NCBI GenBank assembly: GCA_026713205.1
Contig: JAPOOY010000153.1
Span: 1 to 6,290 of the forward strand
Reading direction: 5' to 3'
DNA length: 6,290 nucleotides
From: Bdellovibrionales bacterium
GTDB lineage: Bacteria > Bdellovibrionota > Bdellovibrionia > Bdellovibrionales > UBA1609
The notes under the pieces are model-generated. The model did no database searches. It worked only from the letters and a program-made list of their open reading frames with translations, and was not told where the DNA came from. Below, in pieces: positions 4,524-6,290 of the stretch. The stretch's first letter is position 1, and every line of letters starts with the position of its first letter. The translations under genes were made by a program, and so were the position numbers.

Positions 4524-5945
4524 ATGAAAGGCCGTATTTTAATTGTTGAGGATGAACCGGCGCTCAGTCGTTCTCTTGGGATTTTTCTGGAATCCAAGGG
4601 TTATGAAGTTCACTGTGAGGATAGTTTTCAGAAAGCGAAGAGCTTTTCCCGTTTCCGGCCTGACCTGGCAATTGTTGATTTAAATCTCCCCGACGGGCGT
4701 GGCACCGATCTCATTGAGCGGCTCAGGGAAAAAGATTCCTCTCTTCAGGCTCTTTTGATCACAGCGGAAGTTTCCGTAAATACAAATATCGTGGAAGCCG
4801 TGAAAAACGATATTTTTTACTTTATAGCCAAACCCTTTGAGTTATCTGTTCTTTTAAAACTCACGGAGAAGGCTCTTTCTCAGAAAGAGTTGATTCGTCA
4901 AAATGAAAATCTTAAGGCCAATATCAGGAAGCAATATCGTTTTGATCAAATGATAGGGCAGAGTGAAGCCCTATTAAAAGTAACAGATCTTATGAGGAAA
5001 ACAGCTCAGACCGCCTCCACTCTTTTAATTACGGGAGAAAGCGGTACCGGTAAGGAACTTGTAGCCCGATCCGTACACTGCGCCCGTGACAGTTCCGCTC
5101 CTTTTGTCAGTGTGAACTGTGGAGCCATTCCAAAGGATTTAATGGAAAGTGAGTTTTTTGGTCATGCAAAGGGAGCCTTTACGGGGGCTCTTTATAATAG
5201 GAAGGGACGATTTGAAATGGCCGAAGGAGGGACTTTATTTTTGGATGAGATTGGCACAATGGATTTACATCTTCAGGTTAAATTGCTTCGGGTTCTTCAG
5301 GAAAAGGAATTTGAACCGGTGGGAGAGTGTCGGCCCATTCCCTGCAATGTGCGTGTTATAGCCGCGACAAATATGGATTTGGAAAAAGCTGTTGAAAGAA
5401 GAGCTTTTCGGGAGGATCTCTATTACCGTTTAAACATTATACCCATTTCCATTCCCCCCCTCAGGGAAAGAAAGGAGGATATCCCCCTCTTGCTGAATCA
5501 TTTTATTAAGATTTTCAATAAAGGAAAAGATAGTAAAATAACCGGTATTTCCGAAGAGGCCTTGGAATCCCTTTGCCACTACTTCTGGCCGGGGAACATT
5601 CGGGAAATGGAAAATCTTGTGGAGCGGCTGTCCGTGCTTAAATCCGGAGGAAAGATTGAATTTGGTGATCTTCCTGAAAAGTACAGGCTGTCAAAGAATC
5701 AGAATATGTCCCTGAGCACGGTGAGTATCCCAAGTCACGGGGTGGATTTTAATGAAGCTGTTAACCAGTATGAGAATGCTATTTTAATGAAGGTGCTGGA
5801 AAAAACAAATTGGAATCGCCGAAGGGCTGCCGCTCTGTTAAATTTAAATCGTACCACTTTGGTTGAAAAACTGAAGAAGAAGGGGTTAAAACCACCTGAG
5901 AATTTACCCGACGAAAGACGCCGTTTTTTAAACTCAGCCAGCTAA
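4524..5945 (+). CDS. NtrC-family sigma-54-dependent response regulator
   Basis: All three domains of this 473-aa protein are intact. The receiver (about 1-118) has the acidic pair E9/D10, phospho-acceptor D52 in IVDLNLPDG, T80, and K103 in AKPF. A helical linker (about 119-138) leads to the AAA+ domain: Walker A GESGTGKE (171-178), the sigma-54 contact loop GAFTGA (217-222), Walker B GGTLFLDE (235-242), arginine-finger region FREDLYYRLN (295-304) and sensor II WPGNIREMEN (355-364). The Fis-type HTH is about 408-454 (RRRAAALLNLNRTTLVEKLKKKG). When phosphorylated it should oligomerise and remodel sigma-54 polymerase at unknown promoters. The start codon follows an in-frame TAA (4518-4520). The only Shine-Dalgarno-like sequence, TAAGG, is 1 nt from the ATG, so initiation may be weak or leaderless. 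I saw no sigma-54 promoter within the window. Its likely partner is the DHp-only sensor upstream. Confidence 0.95.
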   Translation: MKGRILIVEDEPALSRSLGIFLESKGYEVHCEDSFQKAKSFSRFRPDLAIVDLNLPDGRGTDLIERLREKDSSLQALLITAEVSVNTNIVEAVKNDIFYFIAKPFELSVLLKLTEKALSQKELIRQNENLKANIRKQYRFDQMIGQSEALLKVTDLMRKTAQTASTLLITGESGTGKELVARSVHCARDSSAPFVSVNCGAIPKDLMESEFFGHAKGAFTGALYNRKGRFEMAEGGTLFLDEIGTMDLHLQVKLLRVLQEKEFEPVGECRPIPCNVRVIAATNMDLEKAVERRAFREDLYYRLNIIPISIPPLRERKEDIPLLLNHFIKIFNKGKDSKITGISEEALESLCHYFWPGNIREMENLVERLSVLKSGGKIEFGDLPEKYRLSKNQNMSLSTVSIPSHGVDFNEAVNQYENAILMKVLEKTNWNRRRAAALLNLNRTTLVEKLKKKGLKPPENLPDERRRFLNSAS

Positions 5946-5980
5946 TTTTTATTGAGATTTATTTAACTTGAGAGAACTTT

Positions 5981-6289
5981 TCAAATAAGGATTTCTTTAC
6001 ATGCTCCTAAGGATCCGTCTGTTTGTTTACAACTTTTTTCTGCATCGCTAATAGCTTCATTTAATCCTTCTTTGAAGGGAGCGATACTTTCAGGCCACAT
6101 CTTTACATCTTCATCTATACAATAGCAAATCACTGCAATCTGGCCATAAACCCCTAATACTGTGTTCATTTGAAATTCGTCATTTCTTACTAATTCTGTT
6201 CCAACTGTTTCAAGATGTTTTTTCAACAGTATTTGTCTCAACAATGTGTTTTGTTCTTGTAATTCTCTGAGTTTTCTTTCCATATTCAA
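5981..6289 (-). CDS. Small coiled-coil protein of unknown function, possibly 5'-partial
   Basis: An open frame of 102 codons converges on the regulator gene with a 35-nt gap. It reaches the right edge of the window, so the true start may lie outside. Inside, an ATG at 6283-6281 giving MERKLRELQEQ is more likely than the TTG two codons earlier. Residues about 3-27 form a leucine-rich amphipathic helix (RKLRELQEQNTLLRQILLKK), probably a coiled coil. The rest is acidic, with a short hydrophobic stretch VYGQIAVICYCI and four cysteines (two in CYC, later CK twice), and no motif I recognise. No signal peptide is visible. A+T-rich codon use is like its neighbours. Function unassigned. Confidence 0.6.
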   Translation of the reverse strand: MNMERKLRELQEQNTLLRQILLKKHLETVGTELVRNDEFQMNTVLGVYGQIAVICYCIDEDVKMWPESIAPFKEGLNEAISDAEKSCKQTDGSLGACKEILI

Positions 6290-6290
6290 G

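Noticed and set aside
5149..5361. 70-codon plus-strand frame within the regulator gene
   Set aside because: It is an out-of-frame shadow of the conserved AAA+ domain around GAFTGA and Walker B.
5454..5460. Possible frameshift at a run of seven C (and of seven G at 1532-1538)
   Set aside because: Both reading frames continue with family-typical sequence across the runs, so no frameshift is present.

Overview
The window is A+T-rich Gram-negative-type DNA. It carries a BatD-type exported membrane protein, a sigma-54 (NtrC-class) response regulator and a BrnT/BrnA-like toxin-antitoxin pair. Together these suit a deltaproteobacterial/Bdellovibrionota-like or similar free-living Gram-negative lineage. 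That assignment is inference from gene content only; there is no rRNA or other marker.

Layout. (a) 1-1956, minus strand: the start of an unidentified exported protein (1-136), coupled by a 2-nt gap to the end of a complete batD-like gene (139-1956). (b) 1957-2681: a 725-nt gap without a convincing gene. It holds two copies of a short palindromic element (2072-2176 and 2381-2651). Their ends match a common pattern of TTATAC, 7 variable bases, then GTTTGAA. The longer copy carries extra internal sequence with a 29-nt duplication, and between the copies lies a stretch able to fold as RNA. (c) 2682-3788, plus strand: a sensor protein with a GAF-like region, a PAS-like region and a histidine-kinase DHp domain (H308). 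It stops exactly where the ATP-binding catalytic domain should begin. (d) 3883-4399: a BrnT-type toxin and a CopG-type antitoxin overlapping by 35 nt. They sit behind a good promoter whose -35 region and spacer lie in a 12-bp tandem repeat. (e) 4524-5945: a complete NtrC-family regulator (receiver, AAA+ with GAFTGA, Fis-type HTH). (f) 5981-6289, minus strand, converging on the regulator: the C-terminal part, or most, of a small unrecognised coiled-coil protein.

How the parts may work together. The DHp-only sensor and the NtrC-type regulator look like a two-component pair separated by the toxin-antitoxin module. Without a catalytic domain the sensor cannot autophosphorylate by itself. It would have to act as a phosphatase or phosphotransfer protein, be served by another kinase, or be a truncated remnant. 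The toxin-antitoxin pair probably represses itself through the tandem repeat. The palindromic element runs up to the sensor's leader and supplies a strong Shine-Dalgarno sequence and possibly an extended -10 promoter. I did not find a clearly new system. The most unusual items are the DHp-only sensor split from its regulator by a toxin-antitoxin pair, and the palindromic element family.
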